A DNA stretch of 64,000 nt, taken from NCBI GenBank assembly GCA_958299035.1, contig CATQJL010000001.1, positions 2,294,001 through 2,358,000 of the forward strand. Reading direction: 5' to 3'. Positions 33,040 through 45,056 of this stretch are shown in pieces. Position 1 is the stretch's first letter. The number at the start of each line of letters is the position of its first letter. The position numbers and the translations under genes were made by a program. This stretch comes from Cylicocyclus nassatus. Its lineage: Eukaryota > Nematoda > Chromadorea > Rhabditida > Strongylidae. The notes below the pieces were generated by a model that was given only the letters and a program-made list of their open reading frames with translations, made no database searches and was not told the DNA's origin.

Positions 33040-33240
33040 AAAGGCAGCACTTGATTTATTTCTGGTTATTGTGCTTTTAATCACCCTCAACACCTTCCCA
33101 ATTATCCACCTTCAAGCTGATTTTCACACATCATGCATTAAGATCCTAGTAACTTTACATTCCTGGTCGCTCATAACTTCTTCCAGAGAATTGCGCAACA
33201 GATAAGACTCGTAATTAGCCTATCAAGACGCATCCAACTA

Positions 33241-33466
33241 GAGGGCTTATCAAACGCAGTATCGCTTGCAACAGCATCTCACTCCCGCGCTGGACTCTGC
33301 GTCTCTTCCGCGAACATGCTCTCTGATCCTTTCCCGGTGCGAGCGTGGGAAAGGCGGAGCCTCAGTCGATTGGAACTGATTAGAATGCATGGTCGCAGAA
33401 TAGATGCAGAGTCCAGCGCGGGAGTCGAGATGCTGATGCAAGCGACACTGCGTTTGAGAAGCCCTG
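33241..33466. mobile_element. TA-flanked palindromic MITE
   Basis: Arms of about 65 bp: GAGGGCTTATCAAACGCAGT at the left and ACTGCGTTTGAGAAGCCCTG at the right. TA flanks both ends (33239-33240 and 33467-33468). The arms share GCGCTGGACTCTGC. Tc1/mariner-type target site; no coding capacity. Confidence 0.8.
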
Positions 33467-33468
33467 TA

Positions 33469-34725
33469 TTAAGCTGCTGCATAAGTTCTGTTCGATTTTT
33501 TTGCCTTATAATTGAAGCAGCTGCGCTAAGAGAATTGCATCTTTAATGCGATATTATTGATATCATTGGGAAGTGCTTTTCTTGCTATTTCTAACCATAT
33601 CAAACTTCAGTAAATTTCTTAGTGTAAGGAGATATCAGATCTGAAACTCCTAGTAGCCGAGGTACGTTCTCACTCTAGATATGTATCTCCACAATGCGCC
33701 CTTCAAGTCAATTTCTTTCATTGGTTGCGGAATAAGGGTGTAGAAGGCTAATATATGCGGAAGCTCCGTTTCATGAAGAAAACTGCTTGCTAATAAAATT
33801 TGTTGTCGAACATTGATTTTTTGTATAAATGTTTTACAGGCAATAACTTCCTGCAAATAAAAGTAATCGATGAGTTCAAAGTGGAGGTGCTAGGGTAAAA
33901 CAAGAGCTAGCAGGGTCCATCCATCAATTCCTTTTCGGCGATCATGTCAGTTGTAAGATTTTCATATTTCGTAAATAGTCATGCACGTGCTGAAACGAAA
34001 TCAAAAAGTGGCTTCTTTTTTGCTCGGTCAAAAAAATTTCTCGACAACGCAGACTCTATGGGCTCTTTTATGTTGCAGAATAATTTACGAAAATTTCTTT
34101 ATCTATGCATTGTTAGATAAGATGCCTATCAGTTCTCATAAGGGAGCATTGTCATAACAAAAAAGACAGGTCTGAAGAAAAACGCTGGGAAGTTTCTAAG
34201 TTCTTGCTTCTTCCTTAACGAAAATTCTCGCAAATCTCAATATGCGCCTGATTGCCAAGGAACTGCTCCTCACAAAGAAACTAAAATCTTGGAAAAAAGT
34301 TGACTTTGAAAGAAGTTATGACATTTTGAACTCAAAAAATTTAAATCGGACAGAACTTATGCAGCAGCCTAATATAATATATGCATTTTATTCCAAATCT
34401 TTCCTGCTATTTGGAATCCTTCCCCTGTCAGAACTACCCAGCTTAGGGGGTCAAGTCCATTAAAATCTCTTAACATATGTCTTGCTTAATAGGGATGGAT
34501 TCTTAATCGAAGGCCTGTTCAGAAGAGAGGAACAACTTCTTGAATGACATCGAACGCTGATTCCAAATCTATATCCCTCATCTGCGGAGTGACTCTGAAC
34601 AAGGAGTTATGAGAGATTTTGTAGCGAGATTTGATTGCGTAGTTAGAAGAAAATCAATTGTAGAGGACTCTTGTAACTCTTGAATGGAACACTGTTAAAC
34701 CTTTCTAGGAAGAGAAAAAATCGAT
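33469..34725. other. Intergenic, no gene seen
   Basis: AT-rich sequence with short frames only. No exon, RNA or repeat boundary could be supported. Confidence 0.4.
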
Positions 34726-34944
34726 AAAGTCGATATCGATCGATGACGAAAAGTAGCCTATGACACCCGCCGGGGCCCGAAGTGTATGTGTGCTAAGTTT
34801 GGTCCCGATCGGTTCAGAAATGGAATTTTCTATTCGGAACATACGTACACACATACACTGTCACTTGCAGACACATACAGTCACATACAGACATACAGAC
34901 AGACAGACAGACAAACAAACAGACATTCAGCTTTATATATAAGA
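34726..34944 (-). mobile_element. Helitron 5' end, truncated
   Basis: Read on the minus strand from 34944, TCTTATATATAAAGCTGAAT follows an A, then the CTGTCTGTCTGT run, CGATCGGGACC and CATCGATCGATATCGAC as in 31611-32130. The copy stops near 34726 without a 3' hairpin, so it is a 5' fragment lying against the RTE remnant. Confidence 0.75.
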
Positions 34945-36420
34945 TGTGGCTCCGGCATACAAGTTTCCAGTTTTCCTGTCCCTCGCTTCAGAATCCACGA
35001 TCTCTTCTTACTTGTTGCCGAGCTGCATTCACAAGCTTCAAGTGCAGAATGGTTTCAAGCTGATTCTTGGTTGGTTCATCCGTCCCATAATGCGTCTCTG
35101 TCTCATTAATGGTCTTTCTTGAGGACATCTTTCGGAAGGAATCCAGCAGTGGCGTACCCAGGATTTCGGCTCAGGGGGAGGGGGCGACAAAAATAAGATG
35201 CGTGGCGTCAGCACTCCGAAAAGATTTTAGGGTTTACAAGGCTAATTTGAATTTTTTAAAATTTTTAAAAATTATTTTAATTATTTACAAGTATAAATAA
35301 GTCACTTGCACATATTTGTAACCCACATAAGTAACTTTCAAAAATTTCGCGACTCATTCTCGGGGGGGGGGGAGGCGCCCCCACCCCCCCCCCCCGGCCC
35401 TCCCCCCTCGGTACGCCACTGGAATCCAGATATTTTTAGTGCCTGTACACCGTAACGTTTACCGCTGGGCCGCAAAGGGGGGCATCCTTCTCATATCCGT
35501 ACTGCGAAGTCCGACAAGATGTTGCTTGTGTCATGCATCTTCAGAAGATAACGATCAAGCGCTCTGTGAGCGAATCCAATCCTGAGTTGCCTGACAGGAC
35601 TGCTTAATTTAAACGCTGTCAAAAGCTTTCTCGTAATCGACGAATGTTAAGACGAAAGGTAAGCACTACGCCCAGCAAAAGTTTATGTCCTTGATATGCG
35701 AGTGAGGATGATCTTGGTGAAACGCTTGTACAGCACACTCAACAGGCATAACGGTAGTTTCTATGATCCCGTTCGCCCTTTTTGAAAGGAAAGACATCAA
35801 GGGTCTCCATTGTCGAAAATCATTCCTTATGAAGAAGACGTTGAATTCTAAGCGAGAAAGTGTAAACTATGTCCCTTAGCTCGTCGAAGGTTAGCCAAAT
35901 AGGCGTGAACAACTTCATAGCTTTTATCGCGGCGCGCAGTAAGTGGATCTGTGTTGTGTTGGTATTATCCAACGGGAATGTTAGCACGGGCTTGATGAGC
36001 GAAAGACGTTGATGTGAAGGAACTTAGCGATAGATCCCCTCTTTTGTCGATAAGAAGCGGGGCCGGTCTTCGTTTAGCAGTGCTGCCAGCGGTACTTGAT
36101 ATCCGCAGTACTCTTCGGCACTTCTTGGGTCTTCGCCTCCCTTCGTCTGCTTCCAGTATCTAACTTGTCTGTGTTTTAGTATTTCCTGCAAAGCTGTTCT
36201 GCAATTGGCGTTCGTCTCGACAGTGAATGTATCATTTGCGCTGCCCGCTGGGCTAGTTGGGCCTCTTCGTCAGTTCTCACAAGCTCGCATGCCCAGGTTG
36301 ATTGGACACTGCCACGATGGACTCGCTTTAGAGTGGAAAAAGCTCTCAACAGTCAGGAAGTGGAAGTCGTGGCAAATATGGTTACGGTCCTAAGACAAAC
36401 GTGTGAACTCCAAACAGCAT
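34945..36420 (-). pseudogene. Broken RTE-type non-LTR retrotransposon (reverse transcriptase fragment)
   Basis: The minus strand encodes scattered pieces of an RTE-family reverse transcriptase: an RNYR-like piece (about 35775-35810), the catalytic motif-A block FVLTFVDYEKAFDSV (about 35615-35660) and, upstream, a linker typical of the region between the endonuclease and the reverse transcriptase (about 36020-36190). The frame is broken by several stops and shifts and no endonuclease was seen, so the copy is dead and 5' truncated. A hAT-like MITE (35147-35421) is inserted in it and the RTE-like frame appears to resume on the far side (34960-35140). Family assignment is by recognition of these motifs; exact ends are uncertain. 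Confidence 0.7.
35147..35421. mobile_element. hAT-like MITE with perfect 8-bp duplication (CAGTGGCGTACC family)
   Basis: Ends CAGTGGCGTACC and GGTACGCCACTG are exact complements. GAATCCAG is repeated at 35139-35146 and 35422-35429. The interior is AT-rich with long G and C runs near the right end. The same family, decayed, hosts the minisatellite at 20359-22398 and may be present as a remnant near 53440-53580. Confidence 0.9.
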
Positions 36421-36828
36421 TGAGCCCATTTCCATTATTGATTTGACTGAGCTCTCTCCACCATTAAATGTTGATGAGAGAGTCGATTTTCAAAAAATTT
36501 GCTTAGTGTGTTGCATACTGCAAACAACTCCTACGGAGCAACCCCTTCTCTTGCCGCCGTGAACCGAAGATTGCTGACAAGTAAGTTTACGCATTTTTGC
36601 ACCAAACGCGATACTGCACACATTGAGCGGGGATCTCCAGCTTTTCCTCGGAGGGCTTTCTCTCCTTGATTCAGCTTCTATACTCAGAGTGCTCTGATGT
36701 TGTGCTCGTCCTAGCCTCTGTTATAGATACTCCGCCGACACGACAGGTTGTTCATAGCAACCTGTTTCTCCTCCAAGATTCAGTTCAAACGTCTTCGGCG
36801 ATACATCCAGAGGGTCCGCTCAAAATTT
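36421..36828. promoter_or_regulatory. Upstream region of cullin-5
   Basis: This 408-bp gap between the RTE remnant and the cullin ATG must contain the 5' untranslated region and probably the core promoter. No TATA box or certain trans-splice site was identified. TATACTCAG at about 36677-36685 is one possible acceptor. Confidence 0.35.
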
Positions 36829-39800
36829 ATGGCGTCGATGTTGAGAGTGAGTAATTTTTTCGTCTTGGTTTGCAAGTGTATTTGAGAATACATTGTGCTT
36901 GCTTTAGGGCGCCGAGTACGACACCCCGCTTAGTTTTGAAGAAGAATGGAAAAAGAACGAAAGAGTCGTGTTAGCACTCATCACACAAGATGTAAGCAAC
37001 TTCAGATGTTCTTCTGCAAGTATGTAATCGTATTTCCATGTTGAAATGTTTTAGAGGGTCACGCAGTTGGAATGGCAAGATTTGTTTCTTGCCGTGTACA
37101 AAATTCATTCGTGGGTTGAGGATGGAAAGGAGAAACTTCATAGGGAGATTGACAAGAAAGTAAAGGAGTACGTGAGCAAAGCTAGAGAGGTACTTATCAT
37201 TGGAACATCTTTTCCATGTTTTGTTCAAGTTTTTGGAAAATGCCTCAGCGTGTTTACATATTTTATCCCTATATCTCTTTCTTTCAAGATCGGATAGTCA
37301 ACTCTGATTTTCGTTTATATTTATGCATATCATTCCGAAGCGAGTGCAACATTTTGTCAGTTCATCCTGTAAATGGGAATCCTGCGCATTTGTACAACTT
37401 TCTTTAACAAGCCTCTGCACTTGATGGGCTTTCGCTAGTTTGCAAAGGAACTTCGTTTTAGTCGTTTACAGCTTTATTGGCAAAATCAAATTTATCCCCA
37501 AAATTGTCAAGATAAAGCTGAATGAGCAAAAATCTGAAGTGATTTAGCGTTGTGGCTTATTGACTTGATTCAAAAAAAAACGATGTGATCATACTTCAGC
37601 GAATCATTTGCCACATGGAACGCGGCGATCAAGCCTTGCTTAGAGCATACATATACGAATGGACAAAGTATTATCAGCAGACAGCCATTCTTCCTCTCCC
37701 ATTTACGGTAGATTGCTTCGTGAATTGCAAGCTGAAATGCACTTTTCGTCAGTTCTCCAAATATTATGATCGCGCTTGCTTTTTGTAGGCTATAGATCCG
37801 GAGACAATACCAGCTCCCATCCCTCCAGGAAATGAGTCTCGCACACCGAAACAATACCGTACCAAAACCGTTCGAGAGGTTTTTCATTTTGTTACCAGAG
37901 GTGTTTTCCTTATAATTTGGCAAGTTTTAGGGAATGCTTGAAACGTGGAAGAAAGACATTTTCCAACAGATTAGTTCAAAGTTATTGTCAGCTGCTCTTC
38001 GTCTCGTAGAAACGGAACGAAATGGTGAAACAGTAGATGCTCGCCTAGTTATTGGTGTCAGGGAAAGCTGGGGTAAGTGGTTATTACTTCTATTGTAATA
38101 ATCATATTACTTCTATTTGAACTCATTTGGTGAAAATCTTAGCAACTGACTCCTTTTCTTTTGCATGCTCCCACATTATAAGATTTTGTTTGTTCTTGCA
38201 GTCGCCTTATACGACCAGAGAGACTGCTATTATGAAGATGTGCTTGACCAGTATCGCAAACATTTCGAGAGGGAGTTTGTTGAAGAAACTGTAGCCTATT
38301 ATAAAAAGAGAGCTGCTCAAGTATGTTCTTTCTTGCTTGTTTCTGATTGTGATAAACTACTGTTTTGTAGTATCTCGCTGAGAATGGAGTGATCAATTAT
38401 ATGTCGTACGCTGATCGAATGTTAGAGGAAGAAGAACAACGAGCAAGAAAATACTTGAATCCAAATCCGGACAGTGTGGCAAGGGTGTGTCTATTCCAGT
38501 AGTGTTTGAGAACCGTTAATTTCTATATCGATTGTTGTAGTTGGTGGAGAGCTGTGTTCAAGTCCTTGTTGTCGAATTCGAAGACCAAATTCTTGCCGAA
38601 TGTCCTTTTTTAATAGCGAAGAATGATGTAGAAAGTGGGTTTTTCTCTACTTTGCTTCATTTGAGCGTGTTACGTTACGTTACGTGGGTTACGTTTCTTT
38701 CCATCTTATGGCTTTTTTCTTCTTTTTTTCAACTATTCATTATTTCGATGATCGCCATATCGCTTCAGTTTTTTATTGTTTTCGCAGATAATTTACAAAT
38801 ATAATTATTTTAGAGCTACGGATGTTGTATAGGCTGATCAAGCGTACTCCATCCGGTATAGATGTAGTTCTGAAGGCAGTGGATAATCACATCCGCAGCG
38901 AGGGCCTCGATGATATGAAAGAAAACGCAATGACTATCACCACAGTATGCTCATTTTTGCACTACGTTGTAAAGAAAAAACCCGCACTTTTATTTCAGGA
39001 CCCTGAGAAATATATTGCGCAGTTATTGAATATGTTTGATCGGTTCAGCACACTTGTCAAAGAAGGATTCTATGACGATGCTCGATTGCTGACAGCCAGA
39101 GACATCGTAAGTCCAACGATATTGCATTCATTTTATTACTTATCATGTAACCATTCTCTGATGGTCATCTTCAAAATCTGGAGTAGAAATTATAGGTTCT
39201 TGTGTCACGCTTTGTTCTTCCTTGGTTGAAATACATTGATTAAATGCTGATACGTCTTGTACGAAGCTTTTTTGGATGCCCACGAACAGTGTTAATGTAA
39301 ACAAGGCTTCTTTACTTGTGCTCAAATATTTAGGCGTTTCGAGCACTCGTCAATGATACTACGATATTTAGAATGGAATTACCTGTGGGAAAGAGAAGGT
39401 GACATTGCAGGTTATTGAACGTCAAATGCATTCCTCTGATTTCAGCAGAAACACCGCTGTGGAATCGAAATGTCCTGAACTTCTTGCAAATTACTGCGAT
39501 CTCCTTTTGCGAAAGACACAGCTCAGCAAAAAACTTACATCTGAGGAGATAGATGCGAAATTGAATAATCTTGTGAGTCTGTTGTAAACTCATTGAAAAT
39601 TCCCTCATTTTGTCTCTTTATTCTAGTCATTGTTGTTCAGTTGCATCATTCTTTATATGTAGCTTTTTAGCTTTTGGTGTTAAAATACATAGCGAATAAG
39701 GACGTATTTATGCGATTCCACAAAGCTCATCTATCACGACGTCTAATATTAGACATGAGCGCCGATCAAGAAAAGGAAGAAGCTATGGTCAACAAATTAA

Positions 39801-41182
39801 GGGTGAGTTCTCCGCATTTTGCCTACTCCCCTATCAAGGGTGTGATTCAGGAGTGTGGAATGCCTGCTGAACATGTAAACAAACTTTTTCGTATGCTGCA
39901 GGACATCGAAATTAACAAGGATCTGAACTCCAATTTCAAAAAGTCCCTATTTGGAGTCAACAACAACAAAATGTTATCAGGTGCGCTCAGGTATCTGGAC
40001 TTCACTAATATATTTGTTACATAATTTGTTTCAGATTTAATAAACATAAAAATTCTCAATGGAGGTGCATGGGGACGGGGTGGAGTAGGATCTGAACGCA
40101 TTCGCGTCTCTTTGCCAAGAGAACTGGAGGAGCTCGTCCCTGAGGTAGGCATCGACTTCTGCAATCATTCAAATCAATTTTATCACTCTGTCTTTTTATT
40201 AGGTGGAAGCTTTCTACAAGAAACAACATAATGGCAGGAAGTTGAACTGGATGCATCACTGGAGTAGCGGAACTGTGAGTTACCTTCGCGCTGCAGATCT
40301 GTAACATGCATAATTGGATCTAGATTGTATTTGGGACTTCAAGTGGTGGCCGATTTGACCTGGAAGTTACAACGTTTCAAATGGCTGTGCTTTTTTGTTG
40401 GAACGATCGTGCGCAAGAAAAGATCTCATTTGAGTCACTGCGGTTAGCGACAGAACTTCCAGATACGGAACTGGCCAGGACACTTTTTGTAAGTAGCCGA
40501 ATTCATGTTGGGATACCTAGAACGACGCCTGAAAATTTTAGTCATTAGTCGCTTATCCAAAGATGAAGTCGCAAGTTCTATTGTGTGACGCCTCTTATCC
40601 TATCAATCCTCGTGACTTCACGGATTCAACATTGTTCTTCATCAATCACGACTTTCATTTCTTCAAAGTATGACCTAATTCTCACAAGTGAACTTTGAAT
40701 TAGTGTAATTCTCTAGAATGGCAAAGAACAACATAGAGGACGCATCAACTTAATTGGTCGGCTGCAGCTTTCAATGGAGTCTTCGGCATCGAAAGAGCAT
40801 GAAGACATAGTTGCTCTGAGAGAATTCCGGGTCCAGGAAGCCGCTGTAAAGGTAATCGAAATACTAAAAAATTTGTTTGATTTTGACGACTAGATGGTTG
40901 TTTTAACATTTCTATAAACGAGGTTGTTTTGACGATAGGGTTCTTTCAGATTATGAAAATGCGGAAATCAATAACATCAGCTCAGCTGCAGACCGAGTTG
41001 GTAGAAATGTTGAAGCCTATGTTTATACCGAACCGAAAACTCATTAAGGAACAAATCGACTGGCTTATCGAGAATCGGTTGGTGCTATATCTCTATTCGT
41101 ATGTAACTCTATGATATTCATTTTTTCCAGGTTTATTGAACGAAAAGAGGACGATATAAATACATTTGTTTACGTTTCTTGA
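36829..41182 (+). CDS. cul-5: Cullin-5, scaffold of a CUL5-RING ubiquitin ligase, 22 exons
   Basis: Exons: 36829-36846, 36908-36991, 37055-37189, 37600-37707, 37789-37878, 37931-38072, 38202-38320, 38371-38484, 38541-38634, 38814-38944, 38999-39106, 39334-39398, 39446-39572, 39671-39802, 39851-39980, 40035-40144, 40203-40274, 40324-40488, 40542-40667, 40717-40851, 40950-41077 and 41131-41182. All joins keep phase and give 794 residues; human CUL5 has 780. Cullin repeats fill about residues 10-380. The cullin-homology domain follows (VLKYIANKDVFMRFHKAHLS at 448-467, FDLEVTTFQMAVLFCWN near 602-618). A winged-helix end carries IMKMRKSI, where K738 matches the NEDD8-accepting lysine of CUL5. CUL5 binds Elongin B/C and SOCS-box receptors at its N-terminus and the RING protein RBX2/RNF-7 at its C-terminus, and acts in cytosol and nucleus. 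Most introns are 45-65 bp; several donors are weak (GTTTTT, GTTGGT, GTGCGC). The start ATG gives MASMLRGAEYD, matching CUL5 in length; the 18-base first exon is the least certain part. Confidence 0.96.
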
Positions 41183-42721
41183 TGGCTGGCACGATATCTC
41201 AAACTGATTTCTAAGCCCAGTCTCTGTCTTTACGCTCATACGTGTTGCACCAAATTTATGTTCAATGCCTTTTACTTACACCCTTAACCGAACCATCGTC
41301 TAGGTTTCTAATTTTGTACAGGCATTTGCATGTATCATAGAGCCAACCTTTGAATATTGGAAACAACAATGTCATTTTCAGCAGGTGAAACACGCTACTT
41401 TGCCTTTGGTTTTGTTGCAGGATCATGCTACTACTTTGGGTATTTTTTAAAACTTTTTCCTTTTATCAAAATCTGTCTAGAAGATTCCTCATCTGTGTTT
41501 GACGAGCTAGTCTATTTATCCTACATCGTGATGTTGAAAACTCTCATCAATGAAGTGAATAGCTTTTACATAGTAAATACACTGAAACAAAGAGCAAAAT
41601 TAATTAGTGGTATGGATTGTATATGATCAATCGGGTCGTTTCTTTGAGGGCGAGTACATTGTACTTCATTGTTTGTTGCAGAGCCGGGAAACTGGACTGA
41701 CAGGAGAAAAAGTTGCAAGGCTATGCTAGGGGTGAGATCGGCCTGCGACTTCGTATACCTTTTTTGTCAGTGGGTGGTTGGTTGTTGGACCCTAACCTCT
41801 ATTTTTCATCGGTCGCTGCAGCTGAAATGTTCTTGAAAGAGTATGGAATCATTTTGGTGACCTTAGAATGTTAGAATGCTTGGAAATTGCTTGTAGTTGA
41901 GACCTTCGGGACGCTTATAGAAAATGGTTTCAAGTCAAGTTGTGATGGGAGCCTTTATATCGTTTTTTTACCCAAGGCAAGTTTTTTAACTCCCCCGGAA
42001 CATAGCATGACGATCAATCCCTACCGCATTGTCCGCTAGATAATTGATAGTTCGCCAGCAGCAAACTTGACTCAACTCTTGCCGTCATGCATACGTTAAT
42101 TCTGTAATTATACCATGACGCACAATAGTCTCTGTGATTCATATCCGTACGGTATTTATTATGCTAATTTGCGCTCGAGGACAAATCCGCGGCATTTTGT
42201 CGACGATGATTGTCACATTTGAAAAGGCGTGTTACGTTGCGGATACGTGGAGACCATAGGAATCTTCCAGTTGAGTGGAAATGCCGAGGTCGGGGTCCGG
42301 CTGGCTGATGCCCGCTTGCGCTCTTTGCGTACCTGTGAATGAAATTGCCGGCTATCCTTTTTTGCTATTCACCAAATCATGGGTCGTGGGAATAATCAAG
42401 TTTCAGCTCGAGTAATGTGTCAATCCGCAATTTTTCCCATAACTGTTCAAAAAGGATGAGAATGCAAGCAGCTTTGGGATGTATTTCTTAGTGTGCGAAT
42501 AAAATCTATCGGCAGTACTTTCTGCACAACCTAATAAAATAAGTCTCAGAAATGATGAGTATTCAGAATTAGCAGCCGGACCCGTAAGCAGATAGCCGGT
42601 GCGGATTAGAGAAGAGAGTTTTGGAGTTTTCTTTATTAGTATACATGTGTCCTATTATTACATACACATTTGTGTCTTTGTACTGGCGCACTGACAAACA
42701 GTGTATCAATAAATAAATAAA
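41183..42721. other. cullin-5 3' region and intergenic sequence
   Basis: Contains the 3' untranslated region of cullin-5; no clear AATAAA was found close to the stop. An 89-codon hydrophobic frame at 41357-41626 lacks support. No repeat boundary before 42722. Confidence 0.4.
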
Positions 42722-43180
42722 TTTTTGATCGCTAATATCTCTCTTCCCATGAAGTCTCTGCTTAGCTTTAGGTAACATTCAGGGCTCGGCAAGGTGGCTT
42801 ATAAGCAAGCTGGATATCGTTTTTGGAACCAAAAGCAAAGAGGGTTTCGTTTTTCTGGCCGAAAACACAAAATTTGCGACGATTTTTTTTTGTTTTTTTT
42901 TGGTCGTTTCGTTTTTTGTAGATTTTTTAGGGCATTATGGTTTAGGGTCAAAGGGGACTTCGTAAAAATTCGCAAAAGTCAAGGATGACTTGGTTTTTTT
43001 TTGCATTTTCAACTAGCTACCTCGTGCCGAGCTCTGGTACCTTTCAGCAGAGCAGGCTTAGCAGATCTACAGTATGGAGCGAACCACCTTGTTCAATTAC
43101 TGTGAAAACTTTGAAGAGGGTTTTGAGCCATCAATGGTCACATTCTGCCCCAAATGGGTACTCAACAGGTTGAAAACTGT
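42722..43180. repeat. Decayed mariner-like arm split by a hAT-like MITE
   Basis: 42722-42779 (GATCGCTAATATCTCTCTTC and on) matches the left arm of the element at 7312. The match resumes after the MITE with GGTACCTTTCAGCAGAGC and CTTTGAAGAGGGTTTTGAGC. The older element was therefore in place when the hAT-like MITE landed. Confidence 0.6.
42780..43036. mobile_element. hAT-like MITE, CAGGGCTCGGCA family, copy 2
   Basis: Begins CAGGGCTCGGCAAGG and ends CGTGCCGAGCTCTG. The flanks GTAACATT and GTACCTTT (6 of 8 bases) sit where the interrupted mariner-like arm reads GGTACC.TTT, which supports a diverged 8-bp duplication. Colinear with 16076-16324. Confidence 0.7.
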
Positions 43181-45052
43181 AACATAGTTTGAATAGAGTC
43201 GTTGATTATGAATATGAAATTTGCCCTAATCGTAAAGCTTCTATTACACGTCATGCTAGATAAGCCGAAACATTTTTTCAGTGTTTTTTAAAAACGTGAT
43301 TACACTGTCTAAATCGTTTGAAGATCGTAAAACGTTGTTCAAGAAAATAACATGCATTAAAACACTTTTGCACAACTTCGCAGATTTTTTCGAACTTTTT
43401 TTCAAAACGGCTTATTTCACAATGATGCTAGAAGTCCTACCTTAAATCTGCAATGAAAATTTGATGGTCCTCTTTAGGGCAGAGAGTTATCAACGAACAA
43501 GCAGTGCATACATACCTTCCGTAGAAAGGTACTCCGACCAAATTGTAAACGATGACCATGACTGCTACAGTGATCCTTCAACGTCGATTTGAATCTTTCT
43601 ACACAACACAATTTAGCTCTCGTTGTCTTTAGATTTCGACTATATACTCAACCAGTATTAACAATGAATTTTGCTTCTCTAATCCTTGGAATTTCCTTAA
43701 TAAGTCTGCTTGCAGATAAACTCCCCAAAACCTAGATTTTCAGCTTCCAAATTGGTACCTAGAAAACCACAGGAACATACAACTTGTTGTACATTAACGA
43801 AAGTTGTAATTATTGGCACCAGACGTAATCCCAGTCCTCATGTTTGCAATTTGCTGATAGAGCATGCTTTTTTTCTCTTGGTAAGATTGATTTGCGAAGT
43901 TATATTCTGAGTCAACGCTCTTGTTTATTTAAATGTCTCATACAGATCTTGTCTGTCACACAATTCTACTTGCTATGACCAAGTGTAGACATTCCGTCTA
44001 TTTTCACTTTCCTGAAGTCCATTTGCCATACGTTTCTAAGCATTGCATTGGGTTGTAACCCCTCTTCTCATCACCAGATCAGTAACGTTGGTGTGGTGCT
44101 TGTGAGCTATTTTCTTACCTTTCAAGTGGGTATACGAATTTGTTGCATTGCACCATTTTTCCGCTACCTCAATCTTACTCTTCTAGATAATCACTACCTC
44201 AACACTTGAAAAAGGCAATTGTAACCAGGACTTAACTGGTTTCGCGGCACTTTCTGCACTGAAAACAGCAATTTTCCTCTTTAGATACTTGAGATGCATT
44301 CTGTCGTGATAGTTTAGAGACCAGAACCTCAAAAGCGATAGTCGTCTGGACCTTGATTCCTATAGAAAGTCACTTTGATTTTTCTTACCGTGAATTGCTA
44401 TGATTTGGTAGAAATTCGTGTAAAAATAAAAATAATTTTCTTAGTGCACCCAATGGACTTTTTTACCTGTCCTGCCGGTTCCAGCTATGGTGAATTAGTT
44501 CGCGTTTTCCTCCATTTTTCGAGCAAAATTATCGCATGCATGCAGAAAAGTGGTTGAATTATAACAATAACCACATTTTGAACTGCATTTGGTGCGTTAT
44601 CGGTAGCTCTGCTGCATTTGCGCTAGATAAATCATCGCAAACAAAGAAAAACTGATTGTGAGAATCTAATCCGCGACACAGACAAAGAAATGCCCATTGA
44701 ATGATTGACACCGAAAGGCGAAAATATTTTTAAAAAATTTTCACAGGTTATTTGCTCATACATAACTAACGGCGACACTCGTATAAGTAGACTTGATTAA
44801 TCTTAAGATAATCTGAGGTTGTCCGGGTCGCATTTGAAGAATCGCGAGAAGAGTAGCAGAGGAAATCACAAGAGACGGGAGGCAGCGTGCATTTAAATGG
44901 ACACCCAGAGCAGCAGACCACAAAAACAGAGAATACGTGATTTTTGACCGTGTTGTTCACAGATTTTCGCGCATTGAGCCGCAAAATCATATGATGCATT
45001 CGTAAAGGGATGATGAAGAGCGCTATTGCTAGTCTTACTCGAAAACTGCTCT
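43181..45052. other. Intergenic, no gene seen
   Basis: AT-rich sequence with short frames on both strands. No splice-supported exon, RNA gene or repeat boundary was found. Confidence 0.4.
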
Positions 45053-45056
45053 TTAA

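Noticed and set aside
41357..41626. 89-codon hydrophobic frame after cullin-5
   Set aside because: It lies in the 3' region of cullin-5 with no splice context; the composition reflects AT-rich DNA.
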